Assembly: GCF_050908995.1 (NCBI RefSeq)
Contig: NC_135124.1
Coordinates: 9,114,001 to 9,178,000 of the forward strand
Origin: Andrena cerasifolii
Taxonomy: Eukaryota; Arthropoda; Insecta; Hymenoptera; Andrenidae
Direction: 5' to 3'
DNA: 64,000 nt
Both the position numbers and the translations under genes were made by a program. Below, in pieces: positions 35,755 to 45,111 of the stretch; the stretch's first letter is position 1, and every line of letters begins with the position of its first letter. The notes under the pieces were generated by a model that saw nothing but the letters and a program-made list of their open reading frames with translations, was not told the DNA's origin and ran no database searches.

Positions 35755-38700
35755 AACTACTACTACTACTACTACTACTGCTACCATAACTACTACTACT
35801 ACCACCTACTGTGCGAGACTACAGCTCTGCAATATTACCTGCTAGGACCTACTACTAATCTACCACTACCATCTACTATCTACTACTTAGGATGATTGTC
35901 ATGACTGTAGATGAGATCAGCAATACAGGCAATAACAGCTAGGAGTCACACTAGTAACATCCAGTCAGTACCTTCTAAATACCTTCGTTCGGCGGACTTA
36001 GGGAGTACATAGATAAGGGACGAGGCAAGACGGTAGATGTTCAGTAGTTGCAACGAACCTTGTTACAGTTCAAAGTACACGCTTGTACGCGACGTGTGTG
36101 CGTATACCAACGCATACACGTATATATATATGTATACAGAAATTTATATACATATATAGACATCATACATGAAGTGTCGATCGTTTATCGAGACACATTG
36201 CTTGTTTTGCGCAACTGTCCGAGGCTGGCGAACGAGGCTAGTTCGTGGCATTGCATTACGAAATGAACCGTCTCTGTCATAACGCGCCCAGTCGCAGTCA
36301 ATCAATGCTCATGCTCGATCTCGCCTCTACAGTAATCATCGTACAGTCATCAAACTCACGTTTCCTTTATTTTACATCTGCCAGACACGTACATAAAACT
36401 CTTCACTTCTCATTTCTTTCCACCGTTCTTCACTTACATTCTACATACTATCGCTCACTCGTTTATTGCCATCCACTTCGCTCACCGAAATCACCATCAC
36501 TCACGTTCATTCGACCGTCCGACTATAGCGGTTTGTCGTCTCCCGTTGTGCCACTCGCTCAATCGATAGACGATGCCCGAGGTCCAAGTGAGCCGATGGT
36601 TGCATCCCCTAACGAACCAGACGGCAGAATGCCACTCGAACGCTACGGATTCTATATGCCAGCCAACCATCGGGGTCACTTCCATCCCTTTTGCTCGAAT
36701 AGTGAAGATTCCACGAATCTCGCGGAAGATTTCTATATTCGTAGATGCACCGTAAAGATAATTGTTATCGAAGATATCGACCGGTAGCTTGCTTCCTTTT
36801 CTAAGAGTACCACGGGCCGATCCCGGCAGACGCTGTTCACGTCATCGCCTCGGTCGCGTCGCGGTCGCGGGGCGGATCGCCCCGCGATTCGCCGCGCGAT
36901 CTACGGAATCTGTCAGTATCGGTCCTGGCCGTCTATTCTCACCTTTTAACCCTTCTTTTTCTACCTCACATTCACGATCTCGGTCACGAGACTGTCAACG
37001 AAACGTTCGCTTTCCGATTATTTTCTTCTCACGTAGCATGTCACACACTTTGACTGAAGCATGACAAAGAGAAAGGCAATCCAACTGTATTGCGATAGTA
37101 ATCAGCGGGGTGCTTTACCATCGATCGAAATTTTTTAACCGATACTTGTTGTATTCTTTTGCTGTTTCCAGTCTATCGAATTTAGACGAGCCGTAAAATG
37201 ACGCGTTCACACACGAACACACGGACATAAGCAAAGAGAGCATAGGTAAGCCGCTCTCACTGCGGCTCTACCCCCTGAACTGCATCCAGACACGACTTTT
37301 CATTGTATATTCATGTCGGTCCCTCGTCGGGGCCGACGAACATTCTTGTCTGAATATGCTTGAACCCCTTTCTTCCCTTTTTGTCAATAATAATATCTGT
37401 TCCTTACTGTCGTTGTCTGTTACCTATACTATGTCCCTCTTTAATTTCTCTTTTTTCCGTACCGAGTGTTGTCATCTGCCATTCATTCGCGGGATACGCT
37501 TTAAGTTTCGCCCTTTGTTCCGTATCTTCCGTTGGAAATGCTTTCCGCGCGGCCGACGAGACGCGCGAGAATCCCGCGGCTTTGTGAAATCGAGAGCCGC
37601 GAGCCACCGACACCCCTCCCTCCCCCGCCGAGACGGGAAGACGTTATCTATTTGCTCCCTAAACACCACCGCCTAGAAGTAACGTTCGGTTATTTAGCGT
37701 TATATTTCTTATATCATTATCGCCACGATATTGTTTTTTGTGAATGTAATCGTTGTGTTACAACATTCTCTCTCCCCCATCTTTCCTTGCTGCCGGACCC
37801 GAAGGAGGAGAAAAGGTGACGAGTTTCGGAGCACCTAAATCCACGATTGCTATCACTAAAAAAATATATATATATACATATATATTGGGCAGAGATCTTA
37901 AAAAAGAAAAAAGAAAAAAGAAAAAATAAGAAAAGATATTTTAAAAGAGCATAAGAAAAAAAGGAAAAAAAAAAGAAAGAAAGATCCAGTCACTGGCAAC
38001 GCCCACCCACCCACAACCCCACTTCACGCCCGACCACTCGTGCACCGGAATGCGCATGAGCATGCCCTCCCTGCCTGCATCCGTTATTCGTTATTACATA
38101 CGTACACCTAATTAATTCTTAACTATTACCTTGTACGTTCAACTTGTACGTCTGCCTTTCGTTATTTTGTTTGTTTCTTAACTAGCTCCTTGTTTCCTTT
38201 TTGTTCGTGTTAACGTTGCGTGTTCTTACGTGGTTGTTGCACGCTCTTGCTGTACATCGGCGATCGTTCAACTTCGTCGGAGGGTGAGATTCTATAGAAA
38301 GGAGGAGTTCTATCCGCGATACGTGCCGTCTCGTCCTCAGAACCGAATGGAATCGTGGCCCCAGGGTGCTAACCGCTGCAATCTCGTACCAAGCACCTCG
38401 ATCGTGTCGCGAGGCTGAACGCTCCAATAAGAAGGCACAAGTTTGATTCGGTTCTGCGGAGGCGAAGCGCGCGCTAACAAGTTCCTCCGACGGCGTTGAA
38501 CGCGTTCGCCGCCGCCAATCGCCACAGCAACGATCTCTCTAACGCTCGTTCTGTCCCACCCGTAGACCTAGAAAAAGCCGAGTACCAGGTCTAAATCTCC
38601 TGCGGGAGATCCTGAGCCCTGACACGCCCGACTCGTGCCGCGATCGACCGCTGGGTAAGATCTCCCGCGCGGCTGACGGCCGTTTCGTCGTCGCGGACTC

Positions 38701-39760
38701 GGTGCTCAGCTCGGCGAACAACAGCATCCTGGACGCGTCGAGCAGCGACGACGGCGGCTTCCTCCCGAAGCAACGGCTCAAGTCCTCGTGGAGGCGGCCG
38801 CTGGTCGGCACCAGCCAGCTAAGCCTCAGGTCCGACGGCAGCGGCGTCTCCATCAACGGGGGACTGGCGTCCGTACACCAGCACGGGACGGTGAACTCGT
38901 TAGGGAGGATCGCGCCGGCCATCTGCACGATATCGTCGCCCAGGTTCCTCGCCAGTTCACCGAGCGGTGGCCAGGTGCCCTGGACGCCTCTGTACTTCAG
39001 CGATCTCAGCTCGGTCAGGCAACCATCCTCCGGAGAACGTTCCTTCCCGACGCCGCCCGACTATCTCCAGCTGAGGTGCATGCACCAGCGATACAGCCAG
39101 GAGCTGCCCTCGCTAAAAGCCATCCACGCCGAGTCCAGGAGGTTCGTGCCTGTTCAGCCGTTGGCCACGTCCTCGCCGCCTCAAACAGCGGGCAGGCCCA
39201 GGGCCAGGCTGCCCCCTAGGCACGCGAGACACGCGAGGTCAGCTCCGGAACTGGCAGCGTCCCCGGACCTGGAGACCTCGCCCGAGAGCAGGTCCAGCAG
39301 CTCCGGCTTCGGCAGCAAGAACACCTCGCAACAGAACCAGAGCTCGAGGAGCGGCAGCACCGTGGCCGAATGGAGGCCTCCGCCTTACAGGCCCCCGCCA
39401 CCGCCCCTGGTTGGACGGTGGCTGGAGCTTCAGGATCCTGCCAAAGTCGGGCATACTCATATCCAGAACGCCGTGGACGCGGGCAGCGTCGACGGCCACT
39501 ACGAGTTCGACCCTGTCTCGTGCACGCCAACCCCCACGTCCGCCTCCACGCCGACCAGGGAGGAGAGGCCACCCGTGCACCAAATACACACCATCCACGT
39601 GCCGCACATGCACCAGGTGCACACGGTTCATCACCAGACGCCGAGATACAGCAGGGACAACATCGAGGCCAGGGTGCAGGCGATGAAGGCCGAGTTCCAT
39701 CAGTTCCGGCAGCGACAGGCGAGGAGGAGGCAGAGCGCGCACTTGGAGAGCGCGTGTTGA
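2529..39760 (+). CDS. tutl: turtle (tutl) orthologue, whole gene span
   Basis: Gene-level entry; the coding exons are listed separately. The assembled protein (about 1203 residues in the window) has five Ig domains, two FN3 domains, one membrane segment and a cytoplasmic tail of about 430 residues, the layout of insect Turtle in the IgSF9 family. Turtle is a plasma-membrane adhesion and recognition protein of neurons, known in Drosophila for axon guidance, dendrite self-avoidance and photoreceptor axon tiling. All 13 exons join without a frame break: phases at the joins are 0,1,1,1,0,2,1,1,1,1,1,2. Hallmark stretches match the fly protein closely, such as IYIWYESYP in Ig1, TPEILWYKDANPV in Ig2 and SMVACRVTDARN just after the membrane. 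The signal-peptide exon is missing; the first exon found starts in phase 1, so a phase-1 leader exon is expected upstream, probably outside the window. Family assignment is near certain. Confidence 0.95.
4651..4810. mobile_element. Small inverted-repeat element (160 bp)
   Basis: The ends are inverted copies, GTTTACACCTGACGAGTGA on the left and its reverse complement on the right. The inside carries repeats of the palindrome CTCGGCCGAG. No coding capacity; a MITE-like element. Confidence 0.75.
10913..11612. mobile_element. TTAA-flanked non-autonomous element
   Basis: Bounded by TTAAGGGTGGAGCCTTG and, inverted, TTAAGGGGGGATCCTGG, with imperfect terminal inverted repeats of about 27 bases. It is AT-rich inside CpG-rich intron DNA and has no transposase frame. 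Same class as the elements at 1055 and 23039. Confidence 0.7.
14510..14891. mobile_element. Foldback element in tutl intron
   Basis: Two arms of about 75 bases (about 14511-14590 and 14812-14890) are near-perfect inverted copies containing GGGAATAGAGTTTCCCGATT, around an AT-rich loop. It is a non-coding MITE-like element. Confidence 0.8.
16068..16299 (+). CDS. tutl: tutl exon: second half of Ig1
   Basis: Reads in phase 0 as GQKTPIYIWYESYPTHSG and onward, then GLASLNLTDIRETDQGWYVC, which holds the second Ig1 cysteine in the usual D-x-G-x-Y-x-C setting, and ends NGTWFHLDVHG. The NGT is an N-glycosylation sequon. Acceptor GCAAG, donor ACG|GTAAGT, ends in phase 1. The same exon exists in bdl at 51583 with the same phases. 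Confidence 0.95.
16300..19583 (+). other. tutl: tutl intron between Ig1 and Ig2 exons
   Basis: Contains a foldback element (16605-16990), an AT-rich stretch to about 17700, then CpG-rich sequence. No coding exon supported. Confidence 0.75.
16605..16990. mobile_element. Foldback element in tutl intron
   Basis: The inner arms, 16672-16745 and 16853-16925, are near-perfect inverted copies containing CCGGTTATTTTCCGATTTT. Weaker pairing continues outward to about 16605 and 16990 (TTCTGAAAC and its complement). Non-coding. Confidence 0.8.
19584..19859 (+). CDS. tutl: tutl exon: Ig2
   Basis: A complete Ig domain in one exon, phase 1 on both sides. The cysteines are in ILNCQAEG and YTCIARN, with core Trp in EILWYKDANP. 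It opens with PPKFSITPEDMIYVNLGD, almost the same as fly Turtle. Acceptor TTTCCACAG, donor CTG|GTGAGT. No counterpart of this exon was found in the neighbouring bdl gene. Confidence 0.97.
21285..21345. repeat. GA dinucleotide repeat
   Basis: About 30 near-uninterrupted GA units in a turtle intron. Confidence 0.95.
23039..24027. mobile_element. TTAA-flanked non-autonomous element (989 bp)
   Basis: Left end TTAAGGGGACTAGGCAGTC, right end GACTGCCCAGTCCCCTTAA: near-perfect terminal inverted repeats of about 19 bases with TTAA at both ends, as in piggyBac-type MITEs. AT-rich and without a transposase frame. Related copies lie at 26382-27087 and 59690-59967. Confidence 0.85.
25216..25503 (+). CDS. 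tutl: tutl exon: Ig3
   Basis: A complete Ig domain, phase 1 to phase 1. It opens GGAVITVPPTNQTKLEGD; cysteines are in FSCEAKA and YLCEVTN, with core Trp in VRWFREG. NVT and NQT are glycosylation sequons. Acceptor GGCAG, donor GAAT|GTGAGT. In bdl the matching domain is split over two exons (53514 and 53722). Confidence 0.97.
25570..25979 (+). CDS. tutl: tutl exon: Ig4 and start of Ig5
   Basis: Encodes all of Ig4 (YPAKVTFTPTVQYLPFRLAG; cysteines in VQCYIKA and YTCTPYN, core Trp in VTWTKDK) and the first half of Ig5 (PPVFTLEPEP; cysteine in EMHCDAQEA; core Trp in IQWHR). Acceptor TCTTCCAG, donor AGG|GTACGC, phase 1 to phase 0. The bdl gene carries an extra intron in the Ig4/Ig5 linker encoded here. 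Confidence 0.97.
26115..26385. mobile_element. TTAA element, shorter member of tandem pair
   Basis: Starts TTAAGGGG and continues CTAGTCAGGCGGCCGAAAA; the right end carries the inverted form (TTTTTCGTCCGCC, then GACCCCGTAA). The right TTAA has decayed to GTAA and is shared with the next element. Non-coding. Confidence 0.7.
26382..27087. mobile_element. TTAA element with long inverted arms
   Basis: The arms of about 330-340 bases are inverted copies across the whole element; for example GTCGAAAAATCGATTTTTTA at the left returns inverted at 27050-27073. The ends are decayed TTAA sites (GTAA and TCAA) next to CTAGACAGTC and GACTGCCTAG. It is the same family as 23039-24027. Transcribed as intron it would form a long hairpin. 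Confidence 0.8.
27201..27472 (+). CDS. tutl: tutl exon: end of Ig5 and start of FN3-1
   Basis: Starts in phase 0 right after a run of inverted-repeat elements in the intron. It encodes the rest of Ig5 (IVGGNLTIESLRRSDFGFYQ then C), the linker GTQPHAPYNV and the first strands of FN3-1 with the conserved Trp of VTLTWLPGYSGG. Donor CTG|GTGAGC, ends in phase 2. Confidence 0.96.
27579..27751 (+). CDS. tutl: tutl exon: end of FN3-1
   Basis: Completes FN3-1. It starts with one base finishing the Trp codon, then YRESGTSEWETIPVTPSGST, and has the FN3 signature Leu-Tyr in PGTLYEFQVIGKNALGDG. Acceptor ATACAG, donor TTG|GTAACG, ends in phase 1. Confidence 0.95.
27997..28065 (+). CDS. tutl: tutl small exon in the FN3 linker (69 nt)
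   Basis: A 69-nt exon, phase 1 to phase 1, encoding a Ser/Thr/Ala-rich linker (DVALTHSATPSSSAGQAATD). It lies between the two FN3 domains, where fly Turtle also has a variable linker. Acceptor CTCGAAG is modest; the donor AGCG|GTAAGA is good. Being a multiple of three with symmetric phases, it could be skipped without a frameshift. Confidence 0.72.
28066..29265 (+). other. tutl: tutl intron in the FN3 linker region
   Basis: About 1.2 kb of CpG-rich sequence between the two small linker exons. No further exon or repeat is recognised. Confidence 0.6.
29266..29346 (+). CDS. tutl: tutl small exon in the FN3 linker (81 nt)
   Basis: An 81-nt exon, phase 1 to phase 1, reading DILDYNTLILPTDSTGNPAF and then a short PPIMRPK end. 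It has a strong acceptor (TTTCTCTCGTTTCAG) and donor AAAAG|GTATCG. It matches in place and phase the 45-nt exon of bdl at 55572. Skipping it would keep the frame. Confidence 0.85.
29347..30989 (+). other. tutl: tutl intron before FN3-2
   Basis: About 1.6 kb. Contains a CT microsatellite at about 30512-30570. No supported exon. Confidence 0.7.
30512..30570. repeat. CT/CA microsatellite
   Basis: A run of CT units broken by CACACA and TATAT in a turtle intron. Confidence 0.85.
30990..31175 (+). CDS. tutl: tutl exon: first part of FN3-2
   Basis: Encodes PGPPKNLTVTEISNGFLITW and the next strands of the second FN3 domain, ending GQIRPDETSYL. The conserved Trp is in LITWQAP and the Tyr in YYTIKYK. 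Acceptor CGCCAG, donor TTGG|GTACGT, phase 1 on both sides. Confidence 0.96.
31354..31581 (+). CDS. tutl: tutl exon: end of FN3-2 and membrane segment
   Basis: Encodes the last strands of FN3-2 (KNLVGGRTYYFQVFANS), a juxtamembrane stretch (VPARVKHKAI), a hydrophobic membrane helix (AGVVGGILFFIVAIILSI) and the basic stop-transfer sequence NKRKRRKQEK. This sets the extracellular/cytoplasmic boundary and type I topology. Acceptor AGCACAG, donor AAAG|GTAGGG, phase 1 on both sides. Confidence 0.97.
31848..31929 (+). CDS. tutl: tutl exon: juxtamembrane cytoplasmic segment
   Basis: Follows a TGCTTTCAG acceptor and reads AYSMVACRVTDARNGAGQGP, close to the same position in fly Turtle, ending TVPLK in phase 2 at donor AAAAA|GTGAGT. 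An AG 12 bases upstream (31834-31835) is in the same frame and would add four residues. The next coding exon needs a phase-2 acceptor; the tail exon at 38566 satisfies this. Confidence 0.88.
33146..33200. repeat. GAAAC-type pentamer repeat
   Basis: About ten imperfect copies of a five-base unit (ACGAA/ACGCA) in tandem, followed by a GA run and an A run. Confidence 0.8.
35064..35317 (+). CDS. tutl: Candidate alternative tutl cytoplasmic exon
   Basis: A very strong acceptor (long CT tract, then TTTTCTGTAG) begins an open frame in the phase needed after the 31848-31929 exon. It reads STNLNACGESVSTLTRCSPL, then a proline-rich stretch (QLPPPPPQPLHQPPLP) and DYESVFIIERRN. A GTAAGC donor at 35318 leaves phase 1, which matches the alternative acceptor at 38589 of the tail exon. 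Without that splice the frame stops at 35335-35337, with AATAAA 11 bases later at 35348. So it could be an internal cassette or a short alternative end. No homologue is recognised; this is inference from splice signals and phase. Confidence 0.4.
35358..35446. repeat. ACT triplet repeat, first tract
   Basis: Tandem ACT triplets with a few GCT and ATT variants, immediately after the candidate alternative exon. Confidence 0.92.
35667..35810. repeat. ACT triplet repeat, second tract
   Basis: A longer run of ACT triplets with AAT and CCA interruptions. An open frame runs through it, but only because the repeat has no stop in that frame. Confidence 0.92.
38566..39760 (+). CDS. tutl: tutl terminal exon: long cytoplasmic tail
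   Basis: A large final exon with a 398-codon open frame including the stop at 39758-39760. The frame is open from just after a stop at 38540. The acceptor CCCACCCGTAG matches phase 2. The tail is rich in Ser, Pro, Arg and His: ILSPDTPDS near the start, SILDASSSDDGGFLPKQRL, a polyproline stretch (RPPPYRPPPPPLVGRW), a His-rich run (VHQIHTIHVPHMHQVHTVHH) and a basic C-terminus ending HLESAC. No enzyme domain is visible; it looks like an intrinsically disordered scaffold tail as in other Turtle isoforms. Another AG at 38587-38588 would be an in-frame acceptor for a phase-1 upstream exon. Confidence 0.88.
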
Positions 39761-41145
39761 CGACACTGTTCACTAGTATTAGGCTACCACATCGATGGAT
39801 TTCCATAGCTCGATCATCCGGTACCTGTTCTGGTTCGCTACTCGAACGGACCAATCGCTACCTGGGAAACATTGCTCCCGAGGAACGCGGAAGGAACGCG
39901 AAGGACGTCTGGAAAGGTGTTGGATGGAAAGGGAGGGACGAGCGATCCCGAGACAACCCAGCAGATCCCGGCTCCCCGGCTGTGACGATACCTAATTACA
40001 CTAATTACCTACGCGAGACGCGATCCCACGCGGACGTCGCCGTGATTGTCATCGGAGACCAACTGTCAAAGCACAACGAGAATCACCGTACGCGATATAC
40101 CAGTGTAGGCAACCTCAAGTCAATTCTACTCCAGCTGGGCAACCATCTACAAAACTAAAGAAGGCTGTTATACACACGCCCGTCAGCTCAGGATACACAA
40201 ATTCTCGCCAGCGCGACAACCAACGTGGTAGAACTGTACGTTAAGCCGTTAAGCGGACGTCGTCGGGGTCCGATCGTTGCCGATCCGAGGAGGAGCGACG
40301 AGGCCAGCCGAACGATCCACGCGACGGAGGATCCAGCGACTCGGCGCGGAGGACGATTCGAGCCTGACGATCGTTATTTGGTCATATCCCGCGCGTACCA
40401 ACGACGCCTACGTCCGATTCGGAGGACCGCGATTTTTAGCGATACTAATATTATAAAGTAGAACAATGACAAGGGGTAGCGGCCGTCAGGGGTCCGACGA
40501 ATGAGGACACGAAGAGACGCAAGCAAGTGGAGGATGCTCGCTCGAGGATCTCGACGGAAATTCGCCTCGAGAGGCGGCAACAGAATATTCCCGACTGACA
40601 ATTCTTGGAAAGACGGAGAAGAGAGAAAGGGAAAGTGCGAAGAGATTTCAGGCAGAAATGGTAAGGCACGCCGGCATGATACTCCAAAGAAACTGTACCG
40701 TGCTCCGTATACATACCTTTTAAAGAACGACACGTAAGATTAATCTTAATCGTACACTGTAAGTGATAATTAACAAATAAACAAACAAGAAAATAATGAA
40801 GCGAAGCGATGAAACTCACACACACACACACACATACACACGTACACGTAAAGATAACCGAAGAATTACCATGTATACACGCACACGGAGGGGCACATCT
40901 ATACAATATACACACATACGTACACCGAGAGAATATACACGAGAAACTACCAAGTAATTATATCGATGAGCAAATGGACTCGTGAAACGTGATATTAGGC
41001 CGAAGCTTGCCTCGAGATTGCTTAAGGACTCACTCGTACTGCACTGCCTGTTTAGGGTTTCGCTAGCGACCCAACATATTATCGGCACAATAATTTTTCT
41101 TAAGCAACGTAAAAACGAGAATACATAAGTAACGTTCTTCGAATC

Positions 41146-41162
41146 TACGCGCGCGCGCGCGC
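41146..41162. repeat. Alternating CG tract
   Basis: A short run of alternating C and G followed by GGCC repeats, possibly in the turtle 3' UTR. Confidence 0.8.
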
Positions 41163-42518
41163 TCGGCCGGCCGGCCACGGCGGCTCGCGTACACGCGCGT
41201 GCACGCCTACCCGTGATCAAACCGAGTCACACGCGACACAGCCGCCGCCCGCGTCGCCGCCTTTTCTACGTGTCTCGTACACATAACCGGGGCCTCTTTT
41301 GCTCGGCGAGCGAACGCATTTTCCTCGACGAACTGCCAACCAAAGAGACTCCGCCGCTCCGTCTCCTCGTCCCGCCGCGCCGCGGGAAGAAGAGGCCCTC
41401 CCCCCTCCGGTCGAAGGAAAACCGCGAACCGTGCACTCGCGTGGCAGCACAGCCCTACCCGGCCCAGACCACGTGCATTAGCAAAACAAAGAAGAATATA
41501 AAAAAAAAAGTAATAAGAATCACACGTACACACACACACGCGCACACGTACACGCAACACGAGTATACGTACAGGTTACACACGGGGGACACGTGTAAAT
41601 CGATACGAAGCGACAGGAAGCGACACAAAGCGACACGTACACGCAAGGAGAGAAAGAGAGAGAGAGCAAGAGATATTATACGAATGATAGAGAAACACGT
41701 GATACACGCGCATACACGAAAAGCGTTCTTCGAGAGACTCACCTAATTCTCACCAAACGCATTGTATTAAATCATCTCGTGTCGAGGTCGAAGCTCGTGG
41801 ACGGCCCGGAGAGTGTTCGATGATGAAATACGGGCTAATCTCGATCGACTGGAACTCGGCGACCTAAACGATCCTTTTCCCTTTCGAGCGTTCCACGGAG
41901 TTATCGCAACTTTTATGCTCCTTCCTCCTCCGCCTCCTCTACTTCTTCTACTTCTTATCGTTGGCCTGGTTCGGTTCCCTCCCGACTTTTACGTTCACCA
42001 GAGGCACAGAGACAGAGAGACAGACAGAGAGAATCGAACACTCTCGGGCCGCGCCGCAGCGCGATGATTCTCCCCGACCCCGCCCCCCAACCACCCTCCC
42101 TCGACGTCTCAACATTTTACTTTTTTTTTATAGTACAAACACTTATTTATACGTACATATTATACATACTTATATTATATAAATATTAGCAAGGGCCCTA
42201 CTCACGATTCAACTATACTTCGACGAACCGTTCAACCAACCGACTACGTGCAGAACGACACGCGGACACGCCGTCGGGGCAGGACGCTCTGTATAATTTT
42301 CGTTAAAAATGTAATCCTCTGGATGCGTGCGCGAGAGGCTGCGTGCGAGTGTGATATATGCGTGCGCGCGCGGATGTGTGTACGCGCGTGGCCGCGCGTA
42401 CGAGTATGAGAGGAGACCGAGAGACTGAGAGAAGAAGAGACGCGGAAAATTATACTTAGAGACGAGAGCGTTCCGATGAGAACGCGTGACTAGTTGTGAG
42501 GATGACGAGAGCGAGAGA

Positions 42519-42550
42519 GAGCGAGCGAGAGAGAGAGAGAGAGAGAGAAA
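42519..42550. repeat. GA-rich repeat
   Basis: A GA dinucleotide run in the turtle-bdl spacer. Confidence 0.85.
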
Positions 42551-45111
42551 GTGAGCGCGAGATAAATGAAAAGAAAGAAAGATACTATAAACAGAGGTGA
42601 CGCGTAAGAGTACCAATATTCTAAAGTAATTCTAATGATTGAATTAAAAATTTGATAATTAATTGATATTGTAAATCGTAAACAACCGTAGCGTGTAGCG
42701 TATTAATCAACGAGAACGACGAACGCGGTGACGATTAATTCGTTAAATTAATTACTATTACCCGAGATTCTGACAGCCAGAGAGAGAGAGAGAAAGCCAC
42801 GAACAGCCGAGGGGCCAGCGTGTGATCGTGCCACCCACAAGCTTCTGATCGAATCGCCGCGGTTGTATCATAATAATCGAGTTAGAGACGCGCGCGTCGA
42901 TCGGCCACAGAGATCTGCCCCAGGTTGCGAGATCTACACGCGATCTACGTGGTAACGTTTCAGGACGCCGTCGAGGCGCGTCCGCAATCGCCGCGAGAAT
43001 AAGGAACAAGAGATCGATCAATAATCTTTTTGTACGTCCAACGGCCGCGATCGAGTCGAATTACTCGCTGCCTCTTCGATAGCTGCGAAACTCGGCGAGG
43101 TCACGCTACCACGTAGATGCAGCCGAGATGGATATCGAGCCAAGAACACACAGAGGGGATCGGGAACGTCGATCGATCGCCTCCGTGGACCGACGTTTTC
43201 CCCGATTTCCCTCGGACCCGCGACCTCTCGTTCGTCCAGAGTTCTAGACGCCTGTCGAACGAGACGAAAACGAGCGAGCGAGCGTGCGAGAGAGAGAGAG
43301 AGAGAGAAAGGGAGAAACCAACCAATCGATATAGGCATATAAGTAACGTGTAGATATATCATAGTTAGATACAACGATCTCAAGAGGACGCGCCGAGAAT
43401 GGACGATCGGTGGATCGAAGAGCGACGAAAGAGAGAGGGTATCTTCGACGATCGCGAGTGCCGCGGATGAGAATCGAGTGTTATCGCGCGGCACACCAAC
43501 CAAGTGGCAAAATGAGATTTAGCGAGGAATAATGTATATGTGTATACAGAGATCGAGAAGCGAAGGAGGTTACGATATAGAACGAGTTTAATGGACAATG
43601 GTCTCGCGCGATCGCGTGTTAAGTGAATAATATGGTTGAATCGTGAATTCGTTCGTGTAACGTTCGTCATCAACAATCATTATCGACAAACTTCGTTTTA
43701 CGTCTATTCCTTTCGTTCCAAGCAAAAGAAAAGAAAAATGAACGGCCATCTTCTTCTCCCCAATCTACTTCGCCGATTTCGATTTCCATCTCGAGTTCCA
43801 TTTCCATCTCACCATCTCTTATTCTACACTTCCACCTTCTTCTCTGTCTACCTCGAATCATCGTCACGGCTTTCTTTGCGTTCGCGATCACACCCACGTC
43901 GCGTTATTTATTTAGAATTCGAGCGAGTGCGAACGTACCGCCGGATACGGATGAAATTAATTTAGGTATTCGCTCTTTACGTACCTGAAAGCCATCTGGC
44001 ATAGCATATTTTTCAGAGTCGCGAGTGAAAATTCTCTCATCCCTCGGAGCAGAACGTTCGCGAATTAAGAGCTGCGTGGCAGAAAGGTACACGCGCACCG
44101 TTAGATTCCGACGGTCTATGGGGATCGCGCGAGAGTGGATCGATCGGCCCGCCGTTACGTTCCAACGATTACGTTTCCTTTCCGTTCACGTTCGCCCCGT
44201 CCCGTCCCCCGTCGCCTCCGTCGGTTACCACGACCAAATCGTCGCTGCTTCGAGGCGTACGACCAGCCGTCGCCGCGATCGTGATCGTGCCGGCAATTAG
44301 TGACGGAGCCCCGTCGATCGCGAAGCGTTGCGAGCCAGTAGTACGAGTCAACGCGCGCCAAGAGGTCAGACTGCGCAGGGAAACGCGGATAGACCCTCGA
44401 TCGTCCGATCGATCCTACGTTTTCGCATCGAACTGCTATGGCTCTCGCGTACTTGCTTTCCATCGGCGCTGCGATCTTCTCATCTCCGTCGAGCGCAACT
44501 ATCTCCACCGGGCATCGGCCTTCCTTTCTTTCGGCAGCTAAAATTTACAATCGCAGCAGGGACCGGGAATCGCGAAGATTTCGTAGTCTATCGATAGAAT
44601 CCTCGATTACCACGCAGCAACATCGAAATTATCATTACCCCGCCGTTCGGCCGTGAAATCGCTTTGATTGCACGCACAGCCACGCTCCTCTGTCCTGACC
44701 GTCTGTCCCACCTACTTTCGCCTGTGGCCCCTTTTCGTCCTGTAAGCGCGATACGAAACAGAGAGCAAAAGCAGAAGACACGAAAGAGGGACCGCGTTTT
44801 CGTTCGTCACATTCGCGAGTGCTCGCTATTCACCTCCATTCTTCACCGTTTTATTGATTGACCTAATGCTTTCTCGCGAACCTCTCCCCACGAGAAACTC
44901 CAAGACGTACTAACCTAGGACAAATTGTAGAACAATTTATTATCAAATAAAATGAAAAATAAAGCGACATTTGAAAGGAAAAAAAAAGGAGAGAGTACTT
45001 GTGTGTGGGGTACATGTCTACGTTTTCACTCCAATCCCCTCTAGAAGTATGCGACGCGCGAACACCGAGACACCATTGCAGATATGCAGATGCATAGTAT
45101 ATATACAATAT

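Larger units (their letters stand above)
31930..38565 (+). other. tutl: tutl intron before tail exon (6.6 kb)
   Basis: Contains a candidate alternative exon (35064-35317), a weaker candidate (38289-38418), a pentamer repeat (33146-33200), two ACT-triplet tracts (35358-35446, 35667-35810) and an A-rich tract near 37890-37985. The size and content suggest alternative C-termini are made here, but no transcript evidence is available. Confidence 0.6.

Noticed and set aside
35635..35895. Plus-strand frame of Leu and Tyr repeats
   Set aside because: Reads through the ACT-triplet tract only.
36245..36787. 180-codon plus-strand frame in the intron before the turtle tail
   Set aside because: Mixed composition with no clear splice sites at its edges. 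The part around 36570-36720 looks slightly protein-like but is not enough to call.
38788..39219. Second plus-strand frame over the turtle tail
   Set aside because: Out of phase with the upstream exon; explained by the GC-rich third positions of the real frame.
39216..39854. Long minus-strand frames opposite the turtle tail exon
   Set aside because: They are antisense shadows of a GC-rich coding exon. The sense frame has the matching splice phase and Turtle-like composition.
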